A stretch of DNA of 44,654 bases from JBBIGV01 sp037447335 (GCA_037447335.1 JBBIGV010000025.1:1-44654); one strand, 5' to 3'. Positions 18,001 to 26,481 are shown, counted from the first letter of the stretch. A program made the numbers and translations. Notes: generated by a model not told the origin, from the letters alone.

Positions 18001-19583
18001 AGAGTATAAGATGCTTTTTCCGTTTCATGGAAATCAAAGCTTCCTTTCATATCGATAAATGTTGTATCGGAGGCTAACTTTAGTTCATACTCAATCATAT
18101 TACCGGCACCGATGGCATCAAAGCTGAATGAACTCAGCAATATCCCTTCTACTTCAGAATTGTTTGCGGCAAGGCTGATCTTTGAGTTAAGTTCTTCGGT
18201 TGAAAAGCCCATTCCTTTTGCGGTACCCAGTAAATTTAATTTTGATTGTATACCGGCAAATGGTTTAAGGTCAAGGTTTCGTGTTTTAAATTCTATGTCA
18301 TACTTAGCAGGCTCGTTTCTAAAATCCATTGCAGCTTTTCCGGATAGTCTTCCGGCATCTGTATTAATATTGAATACTGAAATGAAGTTCAGAGGATTTC
18401 CTTCGTAACTCAATGTATCCAACCGGATAGTACCTGCGGATGAGTAATCCGGAAGTTCAAGTGACGGAAGAAGATTATTAATGTCAGCAGGATTAATTTT
18501 TGAACCGTTTAGTGTTGTTGAAAAATACATGTCATCCGGTGCCATCAGATTTAAAACTTTTCCTTTTACTTCAATCTCTGTATCGTTCAATTTCAATGAA
18601 AGGTCTTCAATTTTCACTTCATTAATCTCTCCTTTAAAAGCAGTGCTGAGATAAACCGACCCTTTTAAGAAACCCGTATCAGGAATAAATGTCGAAAGGT
18701 CAGCAAAGCTGAAAGGATATGCTTCGAGTTTTAAATCAAGCATAGCACTGCCCAGGTTATCAATTGCTGTGGTGTCCAGGGGATTAAACCCAAGTAATGT
18801 AAGGTCTATATTCACGTCTGAATTATTCGTTAGAAGATTAAGCCCGCGAATCGCAGTTCCTTTTTTACTGAACTCAAATTTTCCGCTAAGATTTTTCAGA
18901 TCAAAAAAGGTAAAGTTAGGGTTGAATGAAAAACTGCGTAAATGGAGGCGGTAATAATCTTCCTTAATATCTGCAAAAGCGCCTAAAGCAAGATTAAGAT
19001 TTTTTATTCTCAGATCATCAGTGTTGATATTATCATAATAGGATTCGCTGTTAAGGAAGCGGTAATCCTGCATTGAAAAATCCAGATCATTAAGCTTCAG
19101 ATCATACACCTGTATCTTGTAAGGAAATTCTGATTCTGTCGGTTCCAGTTCTTCTTCTGATGGAGGAAATAATTTTGATATGTTTAGTTCGCCGGTGCTG
19201 TCTGCAATCAGATTTATTTTTGCATCTGTAATTTCAATTTTTCTGAAATAGATTATTCTGAACATCAGCTTTAGCGGACTGGTTCTTATATCAATTTTTG
19301 AAGCATTGAGTAAAGTGTCCCTTTGCTGGGTTAAAACGGTATTCCTTAAAATTATTGAGGTAAAAATCGTACCGTCAATCTGACCAATGTCCAAAGTGCC
19401 ATTAAGTGCATCGTTTGCTTCAGTAACAACAATATCTCTCAGGTATTCTCTGAATGTTGATGTTTGTGTAAACCCGAGTGCAATCAAAAAGAGCACAAAA
19501 ATTCCCAGTCCTGTGTATAAGAATACATTGACAAATTTCTGAAAGAGGGTTCTTTCTTTCAATATTTTTTTATCAGTCGTCAA
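15096..19583 (-). CDS. tamB: TamB-like translocation and assembly module protein (DUF490)
   Basis: This 1495-residue protein has one N-terminal transmembrane helix (about 22-43, VFLYTGLGIFVLFLIALGF) and then a very long, repetitive beta-rich body with AsmA/TamB character. It ends with the TamB C-terminal domain (about 1150-1495, including FNLLEGSTLQFFKTFSAEGSL and MGIKYRFEF). Such proteins form a periplasm-spanning groove, now thought to carry phospholipid from inner to outer membrane and to work with an Omp85 partner. No separate tamA is next to it, but an Omp85-like barrel fusion is two genes downstream. The start is TTG at 19583; no ATG fits ahead of the membrane helix. A 97-base inverted repeat lies in its leader. 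Confidence 0.9.
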   Translation of the reverse strand: MTTDKKILKERTLFQKFVNVFLYTGLGIFVLFLIALGFTQTSTFREYLRDIVVTEANDALNGTLDIGQIDGTIFTSIILRNTVLTQQRDTLLNASKIDIRTSPLKLMFRIIYFRKIEITDAKINLIADSTGELNISKLFPPSEEELEPTESEFPYKIQVYDLKLNDLDFSMQDYRFLNSESYYDNINTDDLRIKNLNLALGAFADIKEDYYRLHLRSFSFNPNFTFFDLKNLSGKFEFSKKGTAIRGLNLLTNNSDVNIDLTLLGFNPLDTTAIDNLGSAMLDLKLEAYPFSFADLSTFIPDTGFLKGSVYLSTAFKGEINEVKIEDLSLKLNDTEIEVKGKVLNLMAPDDMYFSTTLNGSKINPADINNLLPSLELPDYSSAGTIRLDTLSYEGNPLNFISVFNINTDAGRLSGKAAMDFRNEPAKYDIEFKTRNLDLKPFAGIQSKLNLLGTAKGMGFSTEELNSKISLAANNSEVEGILLSSFSFDAIGAGNMIEYELKLASDTTFIDMKGSFDFHETEKASYTLAGKVQNLNLADLASDSSLISNINLTLNADGSSFNVEELDLFVILSVDNSHFNGLRIDSTRAIVDIRSGNGDERIINFISDLADITVTGNFSVANTIDMIVDELDYIITAFNEKYKEIFPEEFDTLDLIPVVNRERHFTGAVDQPTDLLYQIEFKDFTLLSLILGDDHLEVDGEISGGFKSTADGLHFAFNTNMNYLKYWGEKDVFFFSGFNLGLIVSNDFNSTTSEGINLNLGVDLERLFAGVDLYDLSLKINLKENFLRFDVNGKYEELSSLAINGSADLGSTLHIEIDRFNVAYNQFEIVNRHALKFKYASEKLQIEDVILVRNDGSIVVEGVLDKKGNQDLKFTVTDLRALDIGWNFAGLGPDQMPDASINIEALIKGRFTNPLMNVSINIDSIFFKERDFGYITSTFNYRNENLNVELNFIDSLINPVKPALYLSGSLPLNLSLEKQEDRMIEYKPMNLTLTSDDFNLGSLGDVVPGVRKLRGFFNAGITLTGSLEEPVPTGFVTVTNSAFILEGNNLEYNAGFKINISRDEISIDSLLITNAQGTRDGGRMTGGGLMKLDNFKIISYDFYMNGDLKVLSENSRSVSPSVYGDLVIATIGNIRFTRTGDRNHLVAPISVRVADLTFAPVQSAYQSASESFIYRLIEDTITTTEEEMDFDALIRLAQQRQSESVAIAERTSLFDYELDIRMERESKFTIYISREFNQRLIAILSGNFRYEMIGGRQNAQGEFNLLEGSTLQFFKTFSAEGSLRFESEPDNPYLNITATYIDYYTPPDTTLGEIEVAVKIRLEGPLNELDKNFIQHKENIAVYYGANNIEKNQPDPSKDASDAVMFILTGKFVSEATPQDKSNAAGQLSGTATSLAGSLLGGFLNNLFGDYVRTVELRTVGANTKFHITGRVQDIRYSIGGTTDVFQDFSRANVRIEYPLYSNLLLRLERKEPVTETTFSGEMINEMGIKYRFEF

Positions 19584-19646
19584 CGGGAAAAATTCCGATT
19601 ATTGCGGGGATGTTAATTAGTCACCTTATATAAAAATAATGAGTAA

Positions 19647-19743
19647 AGAGATGACATCTTTATTTTCTTTATTTAATTCACATCTTAAATAAATTCTATT
19701 TAAAGAATGAGTGTTTATTTTCTTAATAAAAGATGTCATCTCT
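19647..19743. repeat. 97-base element with perfect 15-bp terminal inverted repeats
   Basis: AGAGATGACATCTTT (19647-19661) is exactly inverted as AAAGATGTCATCTCT (19729-19743), and AT-rich complementary sequence continues inward. It lies between the end of rfaE2 (19763) and the start of tamB (19583). It could be a terminator for the heptose genes, a leader structure for tamB, or a small mobile repeat. Confidence 0.6.
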
Positions 19744-19762
19744 GTATCTTGTGTAACGTGAG

Positions 19763-20239
19763 TTATTTATATCTTTTAATTATAGTATCAATTATGTTAG
19801 AGGTTGATTGATCATTCACGAACTCAACTGTTTTTACCTGTCCACCGTTTTTTTCAACTATGTCGCGCCCGACTATTTTATCTAATGACCAATCAGCACC
19901 TTTTACAAGGATATCCGGGATGAGTTCCGAAATAAGATTCAGCGGCGTTTCCTCATCAAACAGAGTAACAAAATCAACCGGCTTTAAGTTCGCTAAAACA
20001 AAGGCTCTTTGAAACTCATTTACGATGGGACGATTTTTTCCCTTAATTTTTTTTACAGAGATATCGCTGTTTAAACCAACAATTAGTATGTCGCCCAGCG
20101 CTTTTGACTTGATGAGATAATCTACGTGCCCGGCATGAATTATGTCGAAGACTCCGTTAGTAAATACAACTTTACGGTTTTCTGCTTTAAGCTTTTGCCG
20201 TACAGATTTTATTTCCTGCAGTGAGAGAATGTTATTCAT
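19763..20239 (-). CDS. rfaE2: Heptose-1-phosphate adenylyltransferase (RfaE domain II)
   Basis: This 158-residue protein should adenylate D-glycero-beta-D-manno-heptose 1-phosphate to ADP-heptose, the LPS core precursor. It has VFTNGVFDIIHAGHVDYL, with the nucleotidyltransferase HxGH motif (HAGH), and KIKGKNRPIVNEFQRA. In E. coli it is the C-terminal half of bifunctional HldE; here it is a separate gene. Its ATG overlaps the kinase stop codon by one base (TAATG), which keeps the two activities translationally linked. Function follows from the family; I am confident. Confidence 0.93.
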   Translation of the reverse strand: MNNILSLQEIKSVRQKLKAENRKVVFTNGVFDIIHAGHVDYLIKSKALGDILIVGLNSDISVKKIKGKNRPIVNEFQRAFVLANLKPVDFVTLFDEETPLNLISELIPDILVKGADWSLDKIVGRDIVEKNGGQVKTVEFVNDQSTSNIIDTIIKRYK

Positions 20240-21234
20240 TAATTTTCTTTTAAAATGGTATCGAAGAGTTTATCTGATTCAATGGGTACAATTCCAACTT
20301 CTTCACAAACAATACCGCCTGCGTAATTTGCAAGATAGGAAGCTTCGAGAATGTCAGCGCCTGCAGCCAAAGCCATAGTTAATGTAGATATTACTGTATC
20401 ACCGGCACCCGATACATCCGCTACCTTTCTTGCTTTTGTTGGCATCCGACGAGGGGATTTGCCCCTTTCAAAAACTACTATGCCTTCGGCACCAAGAGTG
20501 ATAAGAACGTATTTCGCTTTGAGACGATCAAGAAGCTGTTTACCTGCCGCATCAACATCCTCAGAGGTTTTTATTTTCATACCAAGAACATCTTCAGCTT
20601 CCTTCCGGTTTGGTTTGAATACAGTAACATTTTTGTATTCAAAAAAGTTGATAAACTTCGGATCGGCGGTTATCAATACCTTATGCTTGTTAGCCAATGA
20701 AATTATTTTTTTTATCAGTTCCCTTCCAAGAACTCCTTTATTATAATCCTGAAGTATTATACCATCCAGCGAACGGATGTTGGATGATAAGAAGTCAAAC
20801 ATTTGCTTGTCTGCTTTTTTATCAACCGGATTTTTATCTTCTTTATCTATACGGACAACGTGCTGCTTATCTGCAATTACACGGGTTTTGGTTGTTGTTG
20901 GTCTTGATTCGTCAATAATTATTCCATCATCCGAAATACCAAGCTCATTAAAGAGTGAAGTGAATATTGTTCCATAACCATCATACCCGATAACACCCAC
21001 AGGTAAGGGTTTCGCGCCAAGTTTTAAGATGTTAAGTGCAACATTTGCAGCACCTCCAAAACGATAAAATTCATCCTCAACTTCAACAACTGGCACAGGA
21101 GCCTCCGGCGATATTCTCTTAACATCGCCCCAGAAGTAACAATCGAGCATCATATCGCCAACAACGGCAATTCTTTTTCCCTGAAAGTTTTTTCTTAAGG
21201 TTTTTATTCTTGCAGAGGAAAGCCTGGTCATCAT
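20239..21234 (-). CDS. rfaE1: Heptose-7-phosphate kinase (RfaE domain I, PfkB family)
   Basis: The 331-residue PfkB-family sugar kinase should phosphorylate D-glycero-D-manno-heptose 7-phosphate at C1. It shows GGAANVALNILKLGA at the sugar-binding region, DYNKGVL, and the catalytic anion-hole motif DVSGAGDTVISTL (GAGD, with the catalytic aspartate). It corresponds to the N-terminal half of E. coli HldE, split here into its own gene and followed at one base overlap by the adenylyltransferase. The heptose isomerase and phosphatase steps (gmhA, gmhB) are not in this window. Its leader is about 100 bases with no clear promoter. Confidence 0.93.
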   Translation of the reverse strand: MMTRLSSARIKTLRKNFQGKRIAVVGDMMLDCYFWGDVKRISPEAPVPVVEVEDEFYRFGGAANVALNILKLGAKPLPVGVIGYDGYGTIFTSLFNELGISDDGIIIDESRPTTTKTRVIADKQHVVRIDKEDKNPVDKKADKQMFDFLSSNIRSLDGIILQDYNKGVLGRELIKKIISLANKHKVLITADPKFINFFEYKNVTVFKPNRKEAEDVLGMKIKTSEDVDAAGKQLLDRLKAKYVLITLGAEGIVVFERGKSPRRMPTKARKVADVSGAGDTVISTLTMALAAGADILEASYLANYAGGIVCEEVGIVPIESDKLFDTILKEN

Positions 21235-21340
21235 TTTCCTTTAAATTGATTATTTGTGATGGAAAGATAATTATAAAATAAGATGATATAAAGCGCTTAT
21301 ACCCGGCAGGTTGGGATCAAATCTTTAATTAGAATGACAA

Positions 21341-22480
21341 TTACCTTCTCTGCTGCTGCCTTGTTCTTTGTGTCGGAAACTGCTGTTTTACCGGTTCTCT
21401 TTTGAGTGTCCATTTTGCGAGTGGATTATCAACTAAAACTCTTACCAGACCGGCAGAGGTGCCGAGCCACATATACCTGCCGTCAAAGTACATTGCCTGA
21501 ATTGATGCCGATTTGGTTTTTATTGAATTAAGATCAACATCGTGAACGGTGCCGGTTATGCGGTTAATCATGGCAAGACCTTTACCATATTCTTTTTTCT
21601 CTTTTCTGTCGAACGAATACACGCCCGCCCAAATAAAGTTACCTGTTCTTTCAACAGAGTATATACCATTACCATTTAAACCCTGTGCTCTTGCAAACCT
21701 GTCCCATCTCAATCTCCTGTCGAAGCGGTAAACACCTCCAACATTAAATTCGGGCTGCTGCGGTGTTACGAATTCATCAGTTGCAAACCAGATATTTAGC
21801 GGATCAAAAGCAAAACCTGAAATTGACACGGCTTCACCATCGCCATTAAAAGCGCCGCGTTTGTTGCTTATAAAACTCCATGCTTTGGGGTCGTCGAATC
21901 TGAGTTTTTTATTGTAACGATGGGCGCCTGCTTCGCTGCCGAACCAGATTACGCTGTCACCATCAGCACGTATAGCTTTAATCGTGTTTGTTTTAGGATC
22001 ATTCGCAACTGTAAGATCACGATCAGCAAAACGCTGACGCGCAACATCAAGCCTGGTTACGTTTCTGAATCTGCCAATCCATAAAACATTGTCTTTCGCA
22101 TCATAATAAAGAGATCGTATCCAGTTACCGAATTCACCACCCTGCGCAAATTTTCTTTTCCGCCATTGATTTTTCTTTCGGTCATAAGTGATAAGTCCTT
22201 CAGTTGTACCAACCCAAACGAAATCCTTGCTTGCAGCGAGAGTATAGATAAGATCATTATCAAGCCCGCTGTTGCGGGATGTGTAGCTTACCCACTTATC
22301 ATCCTTTGTTGAATACATAAAAATCCCCTGACCATAAGTCCCGACCCACATGTTCTCACCTTCTTCAATTATGGCAGTAACCGATGCGCCTTCAAGAAAT
22401 AATTCCGAATCAACCTGAGCCGATATGTTACCGAAAATGATAAAGGACAGGAATAATATTAAATACGTTTTACTTTGCAT
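21341..22480 (-). CDS. Secreted two-component-regulator-type propeller protein
   Basis: I place the start at the ATG at 22480, because it opens directly on a signal peptide (MQSKTYLILFLSFIIFGNISAQ); a longer frame from a TTG at 22567 would hide it. About 379 residues follow the pattern of sensor propeller repeats (WVGTYGQGIFMY, WVGTTEGLITYDRKKN, LWIGRFRNVTRLD, WLGTSAGLVRV). Such propellers usually form the periplasmic sensor part of hybrid histidine kinases, but here no membrane helix or kinase follows. The tail is short, basic and glutamine-rich (RTRQQQRR). It lies about 130 bases after panB. A periplasmic ligand- or partner-binding role is inferred; the ligand is unknown. Confidence 0.8.
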   Translation of the reverse strand: MQSKTYLILFLSFIIFGNISAQVDSELFLEGASVTAIIEEGENMWVGTYGQGIFMYSTKDDKWVSYTSRNSGLDNDLIYTLAASKDFVWVGTTEGLITYDRKKNQWRKRKFAQGGEFGNWIRSLYYDAKDNVLWIGRFRNVTRLDVARQRFADRDLTVANDPKTNTIKAIRADGDSVIWFGSEAGAHRYNKKLRFDDPKAWSFISNKRGAFNGDGEAVSISGFAFDPLNIWFATDEFVTPQQPEFNVGGVYRFDRRLRWDRFARAQGLNGNGIYSVERTGNFIWAGVYSFDRKEKKEYGKGLAMINRITGTVHDVDLNSIKTKSASIQAMYFDGRYMWLGTSAGLVRVLVDNPLAKWTLKREPVKQQFPTQRTRQQQRR

Positions 22481-22608
22481 TATGATTTTTACAGAGATAG
22501 TTTTTTCAACAAGCATATTTTTACTAAAAGTATGATACATAATAAGGAGGGCCTCGCTTTTACTCAAGGAAATTAGCCGGTTACATGAAAAACTTTCCCG
22601 ACAAATTA

Positions 22609-23424
22609 TCAGTAACTCTCAACATCTGAAGGGAATTCCGATTTCCTTATATCGGTAACGTACTGCTTCACGGCTTGCGAGATTGCATCAGCAAGTTTAC
22701 CATACTTTCTGACAAATCTTGGATGAAATTCTTCGTTCAGTCCAAGCATATCAGGTGTAACAAGAATCTGTCCATCGCAATGTATGCCCGCGCCTATACC
22801 AATTGTTGGTATTGAAACCGAAGATGTAATTTTTTTTGATAGGGCAGCAGGAATTTTTTCAAGCACAATGGCAAAAGCACCGGCTTCTTCAAGGACTTTT
22901 GCATCTCTGATAATTTCGTCAGCTTCTTCTTTATTCTTGCCTCTTTCACGGTAGCTTCCAAAAAGGTGTATGCTTTGCGGGGTTAATCCTACGTGACCCA
23001 TAACGGGTATGCCGGCTTCAGTAATTTTCATTACTGTTTCAGCCACACGTTTGCCTCCTTCAAGCTTTACGCCGCCGGCGTGTGTTTCTTTCATTATTCT
23101 GCCGGCATTTCTGAATCCTTCATCTATGCTTAGCTGGTATGACATGAACGGCATATCAACTATTACCATAGCCCGGGAAACTCCTTTAGTTACTGCTTTA
23201 GTATGATAAATCATTTCATCCATAGTAACAGGAAGCGTCGTATCATTTCCCTGGAAAACATTGCTTAAAGAATCTCCAACAAGTATTAAATCAATTCCTG
23301 CTTCATCAAGAAGTTTTGCCGTAATAAAATCGTAAGCAGTAAGCGCTGTGATTTTTATTCCTTTCTTCTTCATTAATGAAAGGCTTTTAGTAGTTATTCT
23401 TTTTATTTCTTTTTCGAGACTCAT
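22609..23424 (-). CDS. panB: 3-methyl-2-oxobutanoate hydroxymethyltransferase
   Basis: PanB adds a hydroxymethyl group from 5,10-methylene-tetrahydrofolate to 2-oxoisovalerate to make ketopantoate, the first committed step to pantothenate and coenzyme A. The 271-residue length is normal. Key segments are ALTAYDFITAKLLDEAGID, LVGDSLSNVFQGNDTTLPVT, VDMPFMSYQLS, KLEGGKRVAE, GHVGLTPQSIH and GIGAGIHCDGQILV, with the catalytic-region glutamate in FAIVLEKIPAALS. It follows the lipoate ligase-like gene by 32 bases, so it is probably in the lpx operon. Identification is secure. Confidence 0.97.
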   Translation of the reverse strand: MSLEKEIKRITTKSLSLMKKKGIKITALTAYDFITAKLLDEAGIDLILVGDSLSNVFQGNDTTLPVTMDEMIYHTKAVTKGVSRAMVIVDMPFMSYQLSIDEGFRNAGRIMKETHAGGVKLEGGKRVAETVMKITEAGIPVMGHVGLTPQSIHLFGSYRERGKNKEEADEIIRDAKVLEEAGAFAIVLEKIPAALSKKITSSVSIPTIGIGAGIHCDGQILVTPDMLGLNEEFHPRFVRKYGKLADAISQAVKQYVTDIRKSEFPSDVESY

Positions 23425-23456
23425 GTTTGAAAATTCTCCGTGTACATCAAAAAAAT

Positions 23457-24197
23457 TTAATTGCTCTTGTTCAATAACAGATCAACACTAAAAAATTCTT
23501 CGAAACCCTGTCTGAGACAGTCTGATAACTTATCATATTCAACTTTGGAATTAATGATTTCCGGTATGTCTATCGTGGATTGCTCCAGTTCTTTAATAAT
23601 GCCTGATTTAACTTCATTGTTCACATTAAGATAATCAGCTATTTTTTTATGATAACTGCCGCATAGAATAGAACCGTGCTGCAGAACTGCATTAGACAAT
23701 CTTCTTTGCGCGCTCCCGACAAGTTTCTTTCCGTTGAATTTAATTTCACATTTGGCGGGAACTGCAAAACAAACAGCACTGATATCCTCTTTATAAAAAG
23801 ACGGGAAGTGCGTCTGTTGTGATTCGAGCTCTGTTGAACCTAATCTTTCATCATATTTTTTCAAACCTTCAATCAGCGCAAGATTAATATCACGGTAGAG
23901 ATTTTTTACGGAGAAATTACTATCAGCCGGTACAATTACCGAGTAAGTTATTTCTTCCGCATGAAGAATTGCCCTTCCGCCGGTTGGACGAAATACTATA
24001 TCAATTTGGTCTTCATCAGCTTTCCATTTGTTAACAGAATCTATCTTCTGATTAGCACCAAGTGAAATACAAAACGGTTTCCACCGGTAAAGTCTGAAAT
24101 ACGCTTCGCCCGGTTTACAATTTTCTGTAAGTTCAAGATCAAAATCCATATTAAATTTGCCGGTATTAAATCCGGTGTTTAAAAAATTCCACTTCAC
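23457..24197 (-). CDS. Lipoate-protein ligase A family protein (LplA/LipM-like)
   Basis: This 246-residue biotin/lipoyl ligase-family enzyme should attach or transfer a lipoyl or octanoyl group to a target lysine. It has RPTGGRAILHAEEITYSVI, the lipoyl-binding RxTGG motif, and GKKLVGSAQRRLSNAVLQHG, with the catalytic lysine region. At 246 residues it lacks the extra C-terminal domain of E. coli LplA, which fits octanoyltransferase LipM or related forms; sequence alone cannot decide. It starts with GTG, overlapping the lpxA stop (GTGA), so it is translationally coupled to lipid A synthesis. LipA (lipoate synthase) is not in the window. Confidence 0.85.
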   Translation of the reverse strand: MKWNFLNTGFNTGKFNMDFDLELTENCKPGEAYFRLYRWKPFCISLGANQKIDSVNKWKADEDQIDIVFRPTGGRAILHAEEITYSVIVPADSNFSVKNLYRDINLALIEGLKKYDERLGSTELESQQTHFPSFYKEDISAVCFAVPAKCEIKFNGKKLVGSAQRRLSNAVLQHGSILCGSYHKKIADYLNVNNEVKSGIIKELEQSTIDIPEIINSKVEYDKLSDCLRQGFEEFFSVDLLLNKSN

Positions 24198-24970
24198 TTT
24201 CCTATCAAACCTCGCTTACTGCTTCTTATGAACTCAATCATATTATTGATTGGCGGAATAATCTCCATTTCGCTTTCAATTTTAGCCAGTGCCTGCGATA
24301 CATTTAACGATTTATCATAAATATAACTGTATGCTTTTTTCATTGAAGCAATTTCATCATTTGTAAATCCTCTTCTTCTCAAACCGATTACATTTAATCC
24401 TGAAAATTTTAACGGCTCATGTGCAGCAAGAATGTACGGCGGGACATCCTGTGTTATTCGGAAACCTCCGCCTGTCATAGTATGCTGCCCGACTTTACAG
24501 AATTGATGCACGGGTGTAAGACCACCGATGATAACGTAATCTTCAAGCGTTACGTGCCCGGCAATCTGAACTCCATTTGCAAGAATAACATTATCGCCAA
24601 CATAACAATCGTGGGCTATGTGACTATAAGCCATCAGCATACAGTTTTTCCCAACCATCGACTTACCCGTTACTTTGCTGCCGCGGTGAAGTGTTACAAA
24701 TTCATGGATAACCGTATCATCCCCAACAATAAACTGGCTGTATTCATTATTAAAGGAAAGATCCTGCGGAATATGTGCTATCGAAGCTGATTGATATATC
24801 TTAACCCTGTTACCGATTCTTGCACCATTATAAATATGCGCGTGAGAACCGATGTAACAGTCGTTTCCGATTTCAACATCATCTTCAATGATTGCATAGG
24901 GAGAGACAACGATGTTTTCCCCTAACTTAGCTTTACTGCTAACAATAGCAGTCGGATGGATATTATTCAT
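24194..24970 (-). CDS. lpxA: UDP-N-acetylglucosamine O-acyltransferase
   Basis: LpxA transfers a hydroxyacyl chain from ACP to UDP-GlcNAc, the first step in lipid A synthesis. The 258-residue protein opens with NNIHPTAIVSSKAKLGENI and is mostly hexapeptide repeats (left-handed beta-helix). The catalytic histidine lies in YSHIAHDCYVGD, and IIGGLTPVHQFCKVGQH and TQDVPPYILAAHEP are strongly conserved. The final third is the helical cap. It starts three bases after the lpxC-fabZ stop and overlaps the lipoate ligase-like gene. Very secure. Confidence 0.97.
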   Translation of the reverse strand: MNNIHPTAIVSSKAKLGENIVVSPYAIIEDDVEIGNDCYIGSHAHIYNGARIGNRVKIYQSASIAHIPQDLSFNNEYSQFIVGDDTVIHEFVTLHRGSKVTGKSMVGKNCMLMAYSHIAHDCYVGDNVILANGVQIAGHVTLEDYVIIGGLTPVHQFCKVGQHTMTGGGFRITQDVPPYILAAHEPLKFSGLNVIGLRRRGFTNDEIASMKKAYSYIYDKSLNVSQALAKIESEMEIIPPINNMIEFIRSSKRGLIGK

Positions 24971-24973
24971 TAG

Positions 24974-26395
24974 TTATTTCTTGTTATCTGATACGCTTTG
25001 TTCCTTATCAACAATACCTGCCATAAAATCAGCTTCGGCAATGAGTACATCGCCTACGTACGCTTTGCCGCTCATCATCACAACTTTGCTTTTTTTGTTA
25101 GTAAGTTCTATTTCAAGAACAAGCTGATCGCCTGGAACGACAGGCTTTCTGAATTTTGCATTATTTATCTGCATAAAATAAACGAGCTTCTCTGCCGGAT
25201 CGGGAAACGCATTCAATAAAAGTATTCCGCCGGTTTGCGCCATTGATTCAAGTATCAGCACACCCGGCATAATAGGCTGCCCGGGAAAATGCCCGGGGAA
25301 GAATGGTTCGTTAACTGTTACAGATTTAACACCAACAACTTTTTTATCAAGTTCAAGATGGATGATCTTATCTACAAGAAGAAACGGATACCTGTGAGGA
25401 AGTATTCGTTGTATCGCATTAACATCAAAGACAATTCCTTCCTTCTTAACGAATTGAAACTTTTTAACAAGTTTTTTCTGCTGGTAAAGCTTTCTTATCT
25501 GTTTTGCAAATTCAACATTAGCTCGATGACCGGGGCGCGCTGCCAGAATCTGAGCTTTGATTGGCGCACCGATCAATGCGAGGTCTCCCATTAAGTCAAG
25601 CAGTTTATGTCTTGCCTGTTCATTTCTAAAATGAAGCTTGCGGTTGTTAAGTATGCCATTTTCCCCAAGTGTTAATTTTTCTTTTAACCCGAGCTTGTTA
25701 CCGAGAGCCGTCAGGTCATCATTGCTTACTTTCCGGTCAACTATCACTATCGCATTATTTATATCGCCGCCTTTAATTAATCCTTCATCGGCAAGCTGTT
25801 CGACTTCGCTTAAAAAGCAGAAAGTTCTTGCAGGAGCAAACTCCGTAACGAATTCCTTTTCCAGATCGAACAAACCTGTATGCTGGCTTCCAAGCGCGGG
25901 ATTTTGATAATCAACCATTACAGAAACCCTGTACCGATCAAGCGGCAGTGCAACAATATCTATCTGTTTATTTTCTTCTTTATAATTAACTGCTTCATCA
26001 ATAATCAGGTAATCTTTCGGTGCTTCCTGCTGAACAAAGCCGGCTTTCTGTAAACATTCAACATAGGGCATGGCGCTTCCATCACCTATGGGCGGTTCGA
26101 TACCATCAAGCTCAATTATTATATTATCTATTTGAAGCCCAACAATCGCAGCCAATACATGTTCAACAGTGTGAACCTTTGCTTCACCGATACCGAGTGT
26201 TGTCCCGCGTGAAACATCAACAACATTATCGGCAGTTGCAGGAATTTCGGGATGACCGCCGAGGTCAACTCTTACAAATCTTATCCCAAAATTTTCCGCT
26301 GCAGGTTTGAAGGTCATTCTGCAGGATGTACCGGTGTGTAAACCAATACCGGACATTGAAACCGGTTTCTCAATAGTTCGCTGTAACTCTAACAT
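24974..26395 (-). CDS. lpxC/fabZ: Fused LpxC deacetylase and FabZ hydroxyacyl-ACP dehydratase
   Basis: The protein (473 residues from the chosen start) joins two enzymes. LpxC removes acetyl from UDP-3-O-acyl-GlcNAc, the committed lipid A step, using zinc. Its signatures are GIGLHTGTSCRMTF, VEHVLAAIVGL, DGSAMPY and HKLLDLMGDLALIG. FabZ follows with ILPHRYPFLLVDKI and HFPGQPIMPGVLILESMAQ, holding the catalytic His and Glu; it supplies unsaturated acyl-ACP in fatty-acid synthesis and competes with LpxA for hydroxyacyl-ACP. This fusion is a hallmark of Bacteroidota. I choose the ATG at 26395, since family members begin LQRTIEKPVS-like and AAGG lies a few bases ahead; an upstream frame start at 26488 adds 31 atypical residues. 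Confidence 0.96.
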   Translation of the reverse strand: MLELQRTIEKPVSMSGIGLHTGTSCRMTFKPAAENFGIRFVRVDLGGHPEIPATADNVVDVSRGTTLGIGEAKVHTVEHVLAAIVGLQIDNIIIELDGIEPPIGDGSAMPYVECLQKAGFVQQEAPKDYLIIDEAVNYKEENKQIDIVALPLDRYRVSVMVDYQNPALGSQHTGLFDLEKEFVTEFAPARTFCFLSEVEQLADEGLIKGGDINNAIVIVDRKVSNDDLTALGNKLGLKEKLTLGENGILNNRKLHFRNEQARHKLLDLMGDLALIGAPIKAQILAARPGHRANVEFAKQIRKLYQQKKLVKKFQFVKKEGIVFDVNAIQRILPHRYPFLLVDKIIHLELDKKVVGVKSVTVNEPFFPGHFPGQPIMPGVLILESMAQTGGILLLNAFPDPAEKLVYFMQINNAKFRKPVVPGDQLVLEIELTNKKSKVVMMSGKAYVGDVLIAEADFMAGIVDKEQSVSDNKK

Positions 26396-26450
26396 TCTTA
26401 TGCCTTTATTGTTGGTACTTACTGCCTGAATATTATTCAAAAATGATAGT

Positions 26451-26481
26451 TCAAAATAGCAAGATGGCTTCTGAATTCCAA
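26451..26481 (-). promoter_or_regulatory. Possible promoter for the lpxC-fabZ operon
   Basis: On the minus strand TTG is followed after 20 bases by TATTTTGA, an imperfect match to the TAnnTTTG box. It lies about 55 bases before the chosen ATG. This is a weak call made by eye. Confidence 0.3.

Noticed and set aside
20351..20746. 131-residue plus-strand frame opposite rfaE1
   Set aside because: It is a shadow of a well-conserved kinase gene and has no recognisable motif or ribosome binding site.
24419..24790. 123-residue plus-strand frame opposite lpxA
   Set aside because: It is antisense to conserved hexapeptide repeats, with periodic composition inherited from them.
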